From Hyphomicrobiales bacterium (GTDB taxonomy: Bacteria > Pseudomonadota > Alphaproteobacteria > Rhizobiales > Rhizobiaceae), in assembly GCA_900473185.1 (NCBI GenBank), contig UCKU01000008.1, forward strand, positions 124,001-188,000: a stretch of DNA of 64,000 nt, read 5' to 3'. The notes under the pieces were generated by a model. The model saw nothing but the letters and a program-made list of their open reading frames with translations. It ran no database searches and had not been told where the DNA came from. This document shows, one piece after another, positions 51,937 to 60,814 of this stretch. Every line of letters starts with the position of its first letter. Within the stretch, counting starts at the first letter, position 1. Position numbers and translations under genes: made by a program.

Positions 51937-53631
51937 ATGCAGGGCTATGTCCGTCCAGGAAGCAGCCAGCCCGTCTGGCTGTTTCCTTTTATTGTTTCGG
52001 TGGTTCTCTTCCTCAGCGTGCTGCCCTTAGCGCGGCTCGCGGTCGTCGGCATTTCCGCTTTCGCCAATGGCGGCGTCATGGTGGTTCTCTCCGATCCAAT
52101 GGTTTGGTCGGCGGTCTATTACACCATCGTCACGGCGATCCTCGGCACTGTTATCTCGCTCGTCATCGGCTGCGCTTTCGCCTATCTGCTGACGCTGACG
52201 GATATTCCGGCCAAGGGGCCACTCAGCTTCTTCTTTGTGCTGCCGATGATGATCCCGCCACAGGTGACGGCACTCGCCTGGGTGCAGATGTCCGGGCCGT
52301 CGAGCCCGCTTCTGAAGGCACTGCATATCGCTCCGCCGATGGGATCGCCGCAGCCGCTCTATTCGGTGGGCGGCATTGCGCTGCTCTATGGGGTGCAGCA
52401 TGCGCCGCTCGTCTATCTGGCGCTCAGGGCAGGGCTGATGACCCTGCCGCGCGACGGGGTGGAGGCGGCAAGGCTTTCCGGTGCTTCGAGTCTGCGCGTC
52501 TTTCGCGACATCATCCTGCCGCTGTCGTTGCCGGGCGTCATTGCGGGGGCGGCGATTTCCTTCGTCTCCTGCACCGGCAATTTCGGCATTCCGGCGATCC
52601 TCGGCATTCCGGCCTCGATCTTCACGCTGCCGACGCTGATTTTTTCGAAATTCACCGCCTTTACCGGCCGCACCTTCGGCGATGTGGCGCTTCTCTCTGC
52701 CATCATCGCGCTGATCTCTGTCGCGGGTCTCGCGATCCAGGATCGGGCGCTGCGCGGGCGCGATTATCGCGTCATCGGTCTTTCGGGCGCGACGGCGGCT
52801 TTCGAGCTCGGCGGGTGGAAACTCGTTTTCACGCCGCTGCTCTGGATCATCCTGTTCTTCATGCTGGCCGCACCCTTCTTCGCGCTCGTCGCAGGTGCCC
52901 TGGTGCCGGCCTATGGCGTGCCGCTCACCTCCAAGACGATGACGTTCCATGCCTTCGAGGAAATCCTCTTCCGGCAGGCGGTGACGCGCACGGCCTTTAT
53001 CAATTCGCTGTCGCTGGCCAGCGGGGCGGCGGTCGGCCTTCTCTTCGTGACGGTGCTCGCCGCCTATGCGCTCGCGCGGCGCAAGGATATGCTGTCGCGC
53101 ATTGTATCCAGCCTCGTCGAAATACCCTATTCGCTGCCGGGCATCGTCATGGCGGTCTGCTTCATCCTCGTTTTTGCCGCACCCATCCCGGTGCTGAACG
53201 TGACGCTCTATGGCACGGTCTGGATCATTCTCATCGCCTATTTCTCCTCCTTCTTCGCCGTCAGCCTGAAGCCCGTAGTCAGCGCCTTTCATCAGCTTGA
53301 TCCGGCGCTGGAGGAGGCGGCACGGCTGTCAGGTGCCGGGTTCTTCCGGCGATTGAAGGATATCATCGTGCCGCTGATTGCGCCGGCGGCCGGGGCCTCA
53401 GTCATCCTCGTTTTCCTGATTGCCTGCAACGAGCTGACGATCTCGGCACTGCTCTGGTCGGCGGGCACGCAGACGCTGGGTGTCGTAATCTACAATCTCG
53501 ATGACAGCGGCAGTTCCGATCTTGCCTCGGCGTTGTCAGTGCTCGTCGTCTTCATGGTCGTCGCCATGATGCTGCTTCTGGAGCTTCTGGCGAAACATCT
53601 ACCCAAGGGAGTCGTGCCATGGCGAAGCTGA
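51937..53631 (+). CDS. ABC transporter permease, fused two-domain type
   Basis: The 564-residue inner-membrane protein contains two binding-protein-dependent permease halves (about 12 helices). EAA loops are visible at GVEAARLSGASSLRVFRDII and ALEEAARLSGAGFFRRLKDI. This duplicated layout is typical of FbpB/iron and ThiP-like transporters. It begins 7 nt after the binding-protein gene and overlaps the ATPase gene by 13 nt. Confidence 0.94.
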   Translation: MQGYVRPGSSQPVWLFPFIVSVVLFLSVLPLARLAVVGISAFANGGVMVVLSDPMVWSAVYYTIVTAILGTVISLVIGCAFAYLLTLTDIPAKGPLSFFFVLPMMIPPQVTALAWVQMSGPSSPLLKALHIAPPMGSPQPLYSVGGIALLYGVQHAPLVYLALRAGLMTLPRDGVEAARLSGASSLRVFRDIILPLSLPGVIAGAAISFVSCTGNFGIPAILGIPASIFTLPTLIFSKFTAFTGRTFGDVALLSAIIALISVAGLAIQDRALRGRDYRVIGLSGATAAFELGGWKLVFTPLLWIILFFMLAAPFFALVAGALVPAYGVPLTSKTMTFHAFEEILFRQAVTRTAFINSLSLASGAAVGLLFVTVLAAYALARRKDMLSRIVSSLVEIPYSLPGIVMAVCFILVFAAPIPVLNVTLYGTVWIILIAYFSSFFAVSLKPVVSAFHQLDPALEEAARLSGAGFFRRLKDIIVPLIAPAAGASVILVFLIACNELTISALLWSAGTQTLGVVIYNLDDSGSSDLASALSVLVVFMVVAMMLLLELLAKHLPKGVVPWRS

Positions 53632-54638
53632 TCCTCAATCAGGTGGCCAAGGATTTCGGCACGGGCAGGGCCGCGGTCAGCGGCTTTTCGCTCGATGTGC
53701 GCGAGGGCGGCTTCCTGGCGCTGCTCGGCCCCTCCGGCTGCGGCAAGACCACGGTGCTGCGGATGATCGCCGGCTTCGAGACGCCGACCGACGGTTCGAT
53801 CCATCTCGGCGAACGGCTCTTGGCAGATGCGTCGAAATCGCTGCCGCCGGAAAAACGCAACATGGCGATGGTCTTCCAGTCCTATGCGCTCTGGCCGCAT
53901 ATGAGTGTGGCGGACAATGTCGGCTATCCGCTGAAAGTTCGCGGCATATCTGGCGAAGCCTATAAGGCCAAGGTGCGTGAGGCGCTCTCCACCGTGCGCC
54001 TTGCCGATTATGCCGAGCGGCGGCCCGCCGATCTCTCCGGCGGCCAGCGGCAGCGCGTGGCGCTGGCCCGCTGCCTGGTGACGTCGCCCGATGTCGTGCT
54101 GCTCGACGAGCCGCTTGCCAATCTCGACCGGCATCTGAAGCAGGAGATGGAGGAGACGTTCCGCGAGTTCCACCAGCGCTCCGGTGCAACGATGATCTAT
54201 GTGACGCATGACCAGAGCGAGGCTATGGCGCTGGCAACCGATGTCGCCGTCATGTCCGAGGGTCGGCTGCTGCAGGTGGCGCCGCCTGCGGAAATCTATG
54301 CGCGGCCGGAAGGGCGCATGGTCGGCGGGCTGATCGGCCGCGGCGCGATCGTCACGTTGCCGGTCATGAGCGGTGAGCGCCAGCTCGAATGGGACGAGCT
54401 GGAGGGAACACTGCATGCCGCTAATATCGATGGCGCGGATATTCTGGTGCGGCCGGAAGATGTGATCATCGGCAGCGAGGGGACTCCGGCAACTGTCGAA
54501 TCCGTGCTCTTCGAAGGTGAGCGTTATGCGGTGAAGCTCACGCTCGGCAACGGCCAGGGGTTGCGCGCCTACAGCCGCGTGGCTGTCGTCCCTGATGAGG
54601 CGGTGCATGTCGTCATCCGCGCTGGCTGGCGGCTCTGA
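53619..54638 (+). CDS. ABC transporter ATPase
   Basis: The 339-residue ATPase has Walker A GPSGCGKTT at 37-45, Q-loop MVFQSYALWPHM, signature DLSGGQRQRVALARCL, Walker B VVLLDEPLANLD, and the switch His in YVTHDQSEAMA. A C-terminal TOBE domain (about 250-339) may sense substrate. It overlaps the permease by 13 nt, so the three products form one importer. Confidence 0.95.
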   Translation: MAKLILNQVAKDFGTGRAAVSGFSLDVREGGFLALLGPSGCGKTTVLRMIAGFETPTDGSIHLGERLLADASKSLPPEKRNMAMVFQSYALWPHMSVADNVGYPLKVRGISGEAYKAKVREALSTVRLADYAERRPADLSGGQRQRVALARCLVTSPDVVLLDEPLANLDRHLKQEMEETFREFHQRSGATMIYVTHDQSEAMALATDVAVMSEGRLLQVAPPAEIYARPEGRMVGGLIGRGAIVTLPVMSGERQLEWDELEGTLHAANIDGADILVRPEDVIIGSEGTPATVESVLFEGERYAVKLTLGNGQGLRAYSRVAVVPDEAVHVVIRAGWRL

Positions 54639-54686
54639 CGGATAAACGGCTTTTCGAAGTGCGTATTCAACTTTAACTGTTTTCAA

Positions 54687-54730
54687 GCGATTCCGGACGC
54701 AAAACCGCTGCACACTTTTGCTGGAATTGC
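54687..54730 (+). repeat. Short palindromic repeat sharing the GCAAAACCGCTGCACA core
   Basis: GCGATTCC (54687-54694) and GGAATTGC (54723-54730) are near-perfect inverted ends around a core that also occurs in the elements at 1637 and 48712. It lies 37 nt before the EEP-family gene. It is probably a related, shorter rhizobial repeat. Confidence 0.65.
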
Positions 54731-54766
54731 TCTAGTAATTGGCGTCGATCCAACCGGGAATGCCTG

Positions 54767-55876
54767 ATGTCGCTTCGCCTTGCCACTTTCAATGTCGAGA
54801 ACCTGCTCACCCGCTTCGATTTCACGGGCTATCGCAACCAGCTCCGGCAGGACCGCGTCATCAAGCTCTTCGAGGTCAGCAGCGAGGGCACCTACCAGCA
54901 GCTCGAGCAGGCACGGGTAATTGCCTCGACCGATGATACAAGGCAGATGACGGCACTCGCCATCGCAGATGCGGATGCCGATATTGTCTGCCTGCAGGAA
55001 ATCGACAATATGGCCGCCCTGCAGGCCTTTGAATATGGCTATCTCTACCGCATGGTCGGCAATGGCTACCGGCAGAAATACCTGGTCGAGGGCAATGACA
55101 GCCGCGGCATCGATGTCGCCGTTTTGATGCGCGAGGAAACGCGCGACGGGCAGAAGATCGAGCTCAGGGATATCAAGAGCCATGCGATGGTGACCTATCG
55201 CGATTTCGATCTCTTCGACGAGGAGATCGGCGAGACCAACCGGCTCGACGACAAGATCTTCAAGCGCGACTGCCTGGAGCTGGATTTGAGGATCGGCGGT
55301 GTGCCGATGACGCTCTATGTCGTGCATTTCAAGTCGATGGGCAATCCGCGCGAGGGGCTGGACGGGCGGCAATCGACCCTGCCGATCCGCCGGGCGGAAG
55401 CGCGCGCCGTTCGCCGTATCATCGAGAACCGCTTCGGCGCCGAGCATACGGCGAAAAAGAACTTCGTCATCTGCGGCGACATGAACGACTATCAGGAGCG
55501 GGTCGACGTCATCGGCCGGCGTGGCACCGGCTACCGGTTCGAGCATCAGGATGAGGCCGAGAGTGCGCTCGATGTCTTCAGCCAGGACGGGTTTGCCGAA
55601 AATGTCGTGCGCCGCCGCGAGCCACTCGACCGCTGGACGCTCTATCATTCGCGCGGGCCGGAGGAGCAGTGGCTCTGCCAGCTCGATTATCTCTGGCTGT
55701 CGCCGGCACTTGCCGCCACTAACGCCAAGCGCATCCCCGAAATCATCCGCCACGGACAGCCCTACCGCACCATCTTCCCGCCGGGGCAGCAGGTGGAGCG
55801 TTACCCGCGCACCGGCTGGGACAGGCCGAAGGCATCCGACCATTGCCCCGTCGTCATGACATTGGATCTCTTATGA
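54767..55876 (+). CDS. Endonuclease/exonuclease/phosphatase (EEP) family protein
   Basis: The 369-residue protein has SLRLATFNVENLLTRFDF at the start, DIVCLQEIDNMAALQAFEYG (metal-binding Glu), YVVHFKSMGNPRE, VICGDMNDYQERVD (catalytic Asp/Asn) and KASDHCPVVMTLDL (catalytic His). Substrate may be nucleic acid, an inositol phosphate or another phosphodiester. There is no signal peptide. Its stop overlaps the Nudix start by 4 nt. Confidence 0.9.
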   Translation: MSLRLATFNVENLLTRFDFTGYRNQLRQDRVIKLFEVSSEGTYQQLEQARVIASTDDTRQMTALAIADADADIVCLQEIDNMAALQAFEYGYLYRMVGNGYRQKYLVEGNDSRGIDVAVLMREETRDGQKIELRDIKSHAMVTYRDFDLFDEEIGETNRLDDKIFKRDCLELDLRIGGVPMTLYVVHFKSMGNPREGLDGRQSTLPIRRAEARAVRRIIENRFGAEHTAKKNFVICGDMNDYQERVDVIGRRGTGYRFEHQDEAESALDVFSQDGFAENVVRRREPLDRWTLYHSRGPEEQWLCQLDYLWLSPALAATNAKRIPEIIRHGQPYRTIFPPGQQVERYPRTGWDRPKASDHCPVVMTLDLL

Positions 55877-56622
55877 CACTTCGCTTTTCAGAGACTTTTT
55901 CAGAAGACCTTTCGGCCTTTCCGCCGGAACGCACGGTATTTCCCATTGCCGGCGCCGATCTGCGCGTGCTCGAGGGTGAGCATCCGCTGGTCGTCGCCAA
56001 CAGGGTTGATATCCGCGAGAACTGGGAGCGGGAAATCGCCGCCAATCCGGCACTGTTCGATGGCCGGCTGGTGTTGCAGCACCGGCTGAAACTGTCCGCA
56101 GCCGGAATTGCGGGTGAGGCCTATATCGCGCCTTTCTCGGCCTTCATGTGGTGGCGGCGTCAGCCGGACCGGAAGGGCGCCATCCATCTCTTTTCCTATC
56201 CGGTGCTCGAATCCTCCGATGGGGCGCTCGTCGCTATCCGCATGGGAGCGCATACGGCCAATCCGGGTCAGGTCTATTTCGCCGCCGGCTCGCTGGAACC
56301 GGAAGATGTCGTGGACGGGCGTTGCGATATCGATAGCAATATGCGCCGCGAAGTGATGGAGGAGACGGGCCTGGATCTCGACAAGGCCATCGTGGGCGAG
56401 GGGCTCTATGCGGGCCATGTGCGCGGTTCCGTCTCACTGTTCAAGCTCTTCCGTTTCGACATGGCAGCAGACGAGATGGTCGATTTCATCGGCGCGCATA
56501 TGCTGGTCGCAGAGGACAAGGAAATTGCCGGCGCGGTTGCGATCCGCTCGGCCGATCCGAAGGCACAGCCTTACAATGTCGCGATGCTGCCGATCATCGA
56601 CTGGTATTTCGCGGGCAAGTAG
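55873..56622 (+). CDS. Nudix hydrolase
   Basis: The 249-residue protein has a long N-terminal domain (about 1-90) and a Nudix fold whose box ends in REVMEETGLDL. The usual Gly and Glu of the first half are displaced: GSLEPEDVVDGRCDIDSNMR spans 20 positions before the catalytic helix. It would cleave a nucleoside-diphosphate derivative. Start ATG 55873 overlaps the EEP stop (ATGA), so the two phosphohydrolases are coupled. Confidence 0.88.
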   Translation: MTLRFSETFSEDLSAFPPERTVFPIAGADLRVLEGEHPLVVANRVDIRENWEREIAANPALFDGRLVLQHRLKLSAAGIAGEAYIAPFSAFMWWRRQPDRKGAIHLFSYPVLESSDGALVAIRMGAHTANPGQVYFAAGSLEPEDVVDGRCDIDSNMRREVMEETGLDLDKAIVGEGLYAGHVRGSVSLFKLFRFDMAADEMVDFIGAHMLVAEDKEIAGAVAIRSADPKAQPYNVAMLPIIDWYFAGK

Positions 56623-56692
56623 ACCTGAAGCTTGCACTTGCGTGTGCTGTCGGGCAGGTTGGCGGCTCGATGACCGATTCAAGGAGGCCAAT

Positions 56693-57604
56693 GTGGCGTT
56701 GAGCTACAGCGTCTATGACGTGTTCACCGACACCAAGCTTGCCGGCAATCCGCTGGCCGTGATCTTTGACGGCGGGGGGCTTGACGACGCGGCGATGCAG
56801 GCGATCGCCTGCGAAACCAATCTCTCCGAGACGGTTTTCGTACAGCCGGCCAACAATCCTGCCTATACGGCGCGCATCCGCATCTTCACGCCGGGCCGCG
56901 AACTGCCGTTTGCCGGCCATCCGACTGTCGGTACGGCGATTGCACTGGCGGAGAAGGCGCATGGAGCGGGAACACTCGATCTCGTGTCGGTGCTCGAAGA
57001 AAATGTCGGCCCGGTGCGCTGCGCCGTCAGGTTGCGGGAAGGCGAGGCAAGCTTTGCCGAATTCGACCTGCCGCGCAAATCCCAACAGATATCGCTGCCG
57101 CTCGACAAGCTCGGCATCGCCGACGCGCTGTCGCTGAAGACCACGGAGATCGGTTTCGAGAATCACGTGCCGTCGATTTGGAGTGCCGGCGTTCCCTTCC
57201 TGATGGTGCCGGTCCACGACGTCGGCGCGGCGGAGCGGCTGGAGTTCGATCCGCAACTCTGGGAAAAGACCGTGCCCTTCGTCGATGGCGCTCTCGCCTC
57301 GGCCTATATTTATTGCCGCGGCGGCGTGAACCATGTCGCCAAATTCCATGCCCGCATGTTTGCAAGCGGCATGGGCATTTCCGAGGACCCAGCCACCGGC
57401 TCGGCAGCCGCCGCTCTCTCGGGCGCGATCAACCATTTCGACCGGCTGACGGACGGGCATCACCCGATCCTCATCGAGCAGGGCGTGGAAATGGGCCGCC
57501 CGTCTTTCATCCACCTGCATATGGATATCGAAGGCGGGGGCATCTCGAATGCCCGGATCGGCGGTCAGGCGGTGCGGATTGCGACCGGCACGCTCGACCT
57601 TTGA
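56693..57604 (+). CDS. PhzF-family isomerase
   Basis: The 303-residue protein has the PhzF features YDVFTDTKLAGNPLAVIFDG, the catalytic Glu in ACETNLSETVFV, TPGRELPFAGHPTVGTA, and EDPATGSAAAALSG. PhzF-like proteins are isomerases or epimerases with two similar halves, often of unknown substrate outside phenazine producers. GTG 56693 is chosen because AAGGAGG lies 6-12 nt upstream. No other phenazine genes are nearby, so phenazine synthesis is not implied. Confidence 0.92.
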   Translation: MALSYSVYDVFTDTKLAGNPLAVIFDGGGLDDAAMQAIACETNLSETVFVQPANNPAYTARIRIFTPGRELPFAGHPTVGTAIALAEKAHGAGTLDLVSVLEENVGPVRCAVRLREGEASFAEFDLPRKSQQISLPLDKLGIADALSLKTTEIGFENHVPSIWSAGVPFLMVPVHDVGAAERLEFDPQLWEKTVPFVDGALASAYIYCRGGVNHVAKFHARMFASGMGISEDPATGSAAAALSGAINHFDRLTDGHHPILIEQGVEMGRPSFIHLHMDIEGGGISNARIGGQAVRIATGTLDL

Positions 57605-57730
57605 TTTCATTGGATTTCCAGCTCCTGACAAAAAAACTTCGCAATTAACCAAAGAATTTTCGACAGGGCGCTAGACAAGCCGGGCGATCCTATTTATATG
57701 CCCCGTCACACCGCGCAGCCAAGCGCGGAC

Positions 57731-57806
<76 letters not shown>

Positions 57807-57828
57807 AATTCTCCTTCAAAGAGAATAG

Positions 57829-57876
57829 AAGCCAGAAACAAGGCCTTTGATATCAAAGGCTTGCTGGCTTTTTTTG
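57829..57876 (+). terminator. tRNA-Lys terminator
   Basis: AAGCCAG...CCTTTGATATCAAAGG...CTGGCTT forms a long stem with an internal bulge, followed by TTTTTT. It begins 23 nt after the tRNA. Confidence 0.85.
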
Positions 57877-58032
57877 TTTTTCTGAATCCGCCGCCTCCGT
57901 TTGCGGGAATCAGCGGTTTCCACTTTCCAAACATTCTGCCCTTGCCCGAAGGCGCCCCCGGTATTTAACTCGCTGGAGCGAAGTCCTTGCTGCGGCATCT
58001 ACCGTCGCAAGCCTATCCCTGGAGGAATGGCA

Positions 58033-58686
58033 ATGAGCGATGACAAACAGAATAATCTCGGCGAACATCGGCTGGATGAGAAGGTGCTCAATGTGCTCGG
58101 TGCCTATCACCAGCGGATCGACGAGGAGCGCGGCACACCGCGCCAGGAGGCGCCGGGCGGACGTGATGGCGGGCAGGATCAGCGGATGCGGGCGGTCGGC
58201 CCGGAGACGGGGCGGTTTCTCAACATTCTCGTCCGAAGCCTGACGGCGCCAACCATTCTCGAGCTTGGCACCTCTTTCGGCTATTCCGGCATCTGGCTCG
58301 CCGAAGCTGCGCGTGCGACCGGCGGGCGGCTGATCACCATGGAAGTGCATGGCTATAAATCCGCCTATGCGCAGACGATGGCCGAGAAGGCCGGTCTTGC
58401 CGAACATATCGATTTCCGGGTGGGCGATGCGGTCGCGATGATCCGCGAATTGCGGGGCAAGGTGGATTTCGTGCTCGTCGATCTCTGGAAGGATCTCTAC
58501 CTGCCGTGCCTCGAGACCTTCTATCCGAAGCTCAATGCGGGCGCGATCATCGTTGCCGACAACATGATTTATCCCATGACTGAAGACGTGAAGATCTATG
58601 CCCGGGCCATCCGCACGAAGCCAGGGATTACCAGCGTGCTGCTGCCGGTCGGATCGGGGCTGGAGGTCAGCCGCTACGAGCCCTGA
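58033..58686 (+). CDS. O-methyltransferase family protein (class I SAM)
   Basis: The 217-residue protein has TILELGTSFGYSGIWLAEAA (SAM motif I), LITMEVHGYKSAYAQTMAEK, and VDFVLVDLWKDLYLPCLETF (with the metal/catalytic Asp region), matching O-methyltransferase family 3 (catechol/caffeoyl-CoA-like). ATG 58033 is preferred since GGAGG lies 7 nt before it; ATG 58027 is too close to the ribosome site. The substrate is unknown. Confidence 0.9.
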   Translation: MSDDKQNNLGEHRLDEKVLNVLGAYHQRIDEERGTPRQEAPGGRDGGQDQRMRAVGPETGRFLNILVRSLTAPTILELGTSFGYSGIWLAEAARATGGRLITMEVHGYKSAYAQTMAEKAGLAEHIDFRVGDAVAMIRELRGKVDFVLVDLWKDLYLPCLETFYPKLNAGAIIVADNMIYPMTEDVKIYARAIRTKPGITSVLLPVGSGLEVSRYEP

Positions 58687-58701
58687 GTCTCAGGCGGATT
58701 T

Positions 58702-59391
58702 TCACCAGAGGCCGGGAAACAGCCGGTAGCTCACCTTGCGGCAATAATCCTCATAACCGGGCAGGTTCCGGCGCAGATGGTCTTCCTCGTCCAGGAGGCG
58801 CAGGATCAGGCCGATGAAGATCAGCGGCACGATGATCAGGCCCCACAGGGAAGAGAGGGCAAGCGGAATGCCCGATGCCAGCGGCAGGACAGCGGCATAC
58901 ATGGGGTGGCGCACGAGGGCGTAGGGGCCTGTGGAGATAACCTTCTGGTCCTCAGAGACCTGGATTGTGGCCGAGGCAAAGGTATTTTCCCTGAGGACGA
59001 AGACGACGAACAGGAAGCCTGCCGAGATCAGCAGATTGCCGAGAATGATTGCCCATACCGGAACGGTCGACCAGCCGAAGCGATAATCGAGTGCTGAAAC
59101 CACGATGAGCGCGACCATCACGATGCCGGTGAAGAGCTGGATGCGCTTTTGAACCGGTTCCGTTTCGGCGGCCGGGCCGGCGCGCATGCGCTTTTCCAGA
59201 AGTGCGGGGTCTCGATAATAGAAATAGACCGATGAGCCGACCGACCAGGCGGCGAAATTGATGAGGAACAGCCAGCCTTGCCAATAGGCGAGTGTGCCCG
59301 CCGCCAGGAAGACGATGACGGCGAGGGCCACGAGAAACTTGGCGTTGGCTTCGGCCGCCCTGCGGCCGAGATCGGGTGCTGCATTCTGCAT
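58702..59391 (-). CDS. Isoprenylcysteine carboxyl methyltransferase (ICMT)-like membrane protein
   Basis: The 229-residue protein has about five membrane helices and the C-terminal ICMT/PEMT motif: VISTGPYALVRHPMYAAVLP, then LRLLDEEDHLRRNLPGYEDY (SAM-binding RHPxY and E). Bacteria lack prenylated CAAX proteins, so the substrate is another membrane molecule. It converges with the O-methyltransferase gene. Confidence 0.9.
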   Translation of the reverse strand: MQNAAPDLGRRAAEANAKFLVALAVIVFLAAGTLAYWQGWLFLINFAAWSVGSSVYFYYRDPALLEKRMRAGPAAETEPVQKRIQLFTGIVMVALIVVSALDYRFGWSTVPVWAIILGNLLISAGFLFVVFVLRENTFASATIQVSEDQKVISTGPYALVRHPMYAAVLPLASGIPLALSSLWGLIIVPLIFIGLILRLLDEEDHLRRNLPGYEDYCRKVSYRLFPGLW

Positions 59392-59580
59392 GACTCCTCC
59401 CTGTGCTCATGCTCCGCAATCCACCTTGCGGCTTCGCCTTTAGAATATGCAAAGCAGACGCGTGATATCAAACCATCGCCGGAGGCTCGGGTTCCGATCA
59501 TCAGGGCAGGGGTGCTCTGTCTTGTGTGCCTTCAGGCGATTGGTCATGCTGCCCTGCGGGGATTGGGAGATTCGGTTGAA

Positions 59581-60660
59581 ATGGGCAAATCCGTTGATGG
59601 TGCTGACGTGAAGACGAAGCTTTCCATCGTCGCGCCCTGCTACAACGAAGCCGAAGGCTTGAGCGAATTTTGTCGGCGGGCGAAGGCGGCGGCTGAGGCC
59701 GTTGCTGGCCGATCCTTCGAGATCATCCTCGTCGATGACGGCTCCAGCGACAATACATGGGGCGTGATATCGGGGCTTGCAGCAGATATTCCGCAGGTGC
59801 TCGGCGTCAAGCTTCTGCGCAATCATGGCCACCAGCTCGCGGCGACCTCCGGCCTTGCGGTGGCGCGCGGCGAGCGCGTGCTGCTCATCGATGCCGACCT
59901 GCAGGATCCGCCGGAACTGCTTTCCGAGATGATGGCGATCATGGATCAGGGCGCCGATGTCGTTTACGGGCAGCGCAGCGAACGCAAGGGCGAGACGAAG
60001 TTCAAGCTCATCACCGCTTCCGTCTTCTACCGGCTGCTGACGCGACTCACCTCCATCTCGATCCCGCAGGACACCGGCGATTTCCGGCTCATGAAGGCGC
60101 GGATCGTCCATATCCTGCTCAACATGCCGGAGCGGCACCGTTTCATCCGCGGCATGGTGAGCTGGATCGGCGGCAGGCAGGTGGCACTGCGTTATACGCG
60201 CGATGCCCGCTATGCCGGGGCGACGAAATATCCGCTGCGCAAGATGATCCGCTTCGCGATCGATGCGATCACCAGTTTCTCGATCATTCCGCTGCGCGTC
60301 AGCGCCTGGATGGGCCTTATCTCGGCTGTCTTTGCGGTGGGGCTTTTGATCTATACGCTCGTGCAATGGTTCGAGGGCAATGTCATTACCGGCTGGTCGA
60401 GCATCATGGCTGCCGTATCGGCCTTGAGCGCCATCCAGCTGATTGCGCTCGGGACGCTCGGCGAATATGTCGGCCGCCTCGTGCAGGAGCATAAGCGCCG
60501 GCCGATGTTCATGATCGACTGCGTGGTGCAGGGCGAGGTCACGTCCGAATTGCCCGACGATTTCTCCGAACTCGATACCGCCAGCCGCAGGTCGGAACTC
60601 GGCAGACTTTCGGCGGGAAGCGTGACCGCGAAGCCGATTGAGGCGGCTGTTGGCCGCTGA
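59581..60660 (+). CDS. GT2-family glycosyltransferase (DPM1/GtrB-like)
   Basis: The 359-residue protein has the GT-A domain: LSIVAPCYNEAEGLSEFCRR, IILVDDGSSDNTWGVI (first Asp pair), LLIDADLQDPPELLSEM (DxD), YGQRSERKGE, and QDTGDFRLMKAR. Two C-terminal helices (about 240-300) anchor it, as in polyprenyl-phosphate glycosyltransferases. It likely charges a lipid carrier for envelope glycan modification. ATG 59581 has GGGAGATTCGG upstream. Confidence 0.93.
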   Translation: MGKSVDGADVKTKLSIVAPCYNEAEGLSEFCRRAKAAAEAVAGRSFEIILVDDGSSDNTWGVISGLAADIPQVLGVKLLRNHGHQLAATSGLAVARGERVLLIDADLQDPPELLSEMMAIMDQGADVVYGQRSERKGETKFKLITASVFYRLLTRLTSISIPQDTGDFRLMKARIVHILLNMPERHRFIRGMVSWIGGRQVALRYTRDARYAGATKYPLRKMIRFAIDAITSFSIIPLRVSAWMGLISAVFAVGLLIYTLVQWFEGNVITGWSSIMAAVSALSAIQLIALGTLGEYVGRLVQEHKRRPMFMIDCVVQGEVTSELPDDFSELDTASRRSELGRLSAGSVTAKPIEAAVGR

Positions 60661-60814
60661 TCTCGGATTGTTGACAAAAGTCTCGGACCTGGCGGCATTT
60701 GACCTTTCCGATCCGGCATAAGGGGCGTATGCAGACTGTATCCCTCCGCGCGGCTTGCCCTGTCGGTTCTCCCGCCTTTTCCCGCGCAATCCGGAATTCG
60801 CATTTGGCAGATCG

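Noticed and set aside
56693..57604. Phenazine biosynthesis from the PhzF-like gene
   Set aside because: No other phz genes are present and PhzF-like proteins are widespread with other roles.
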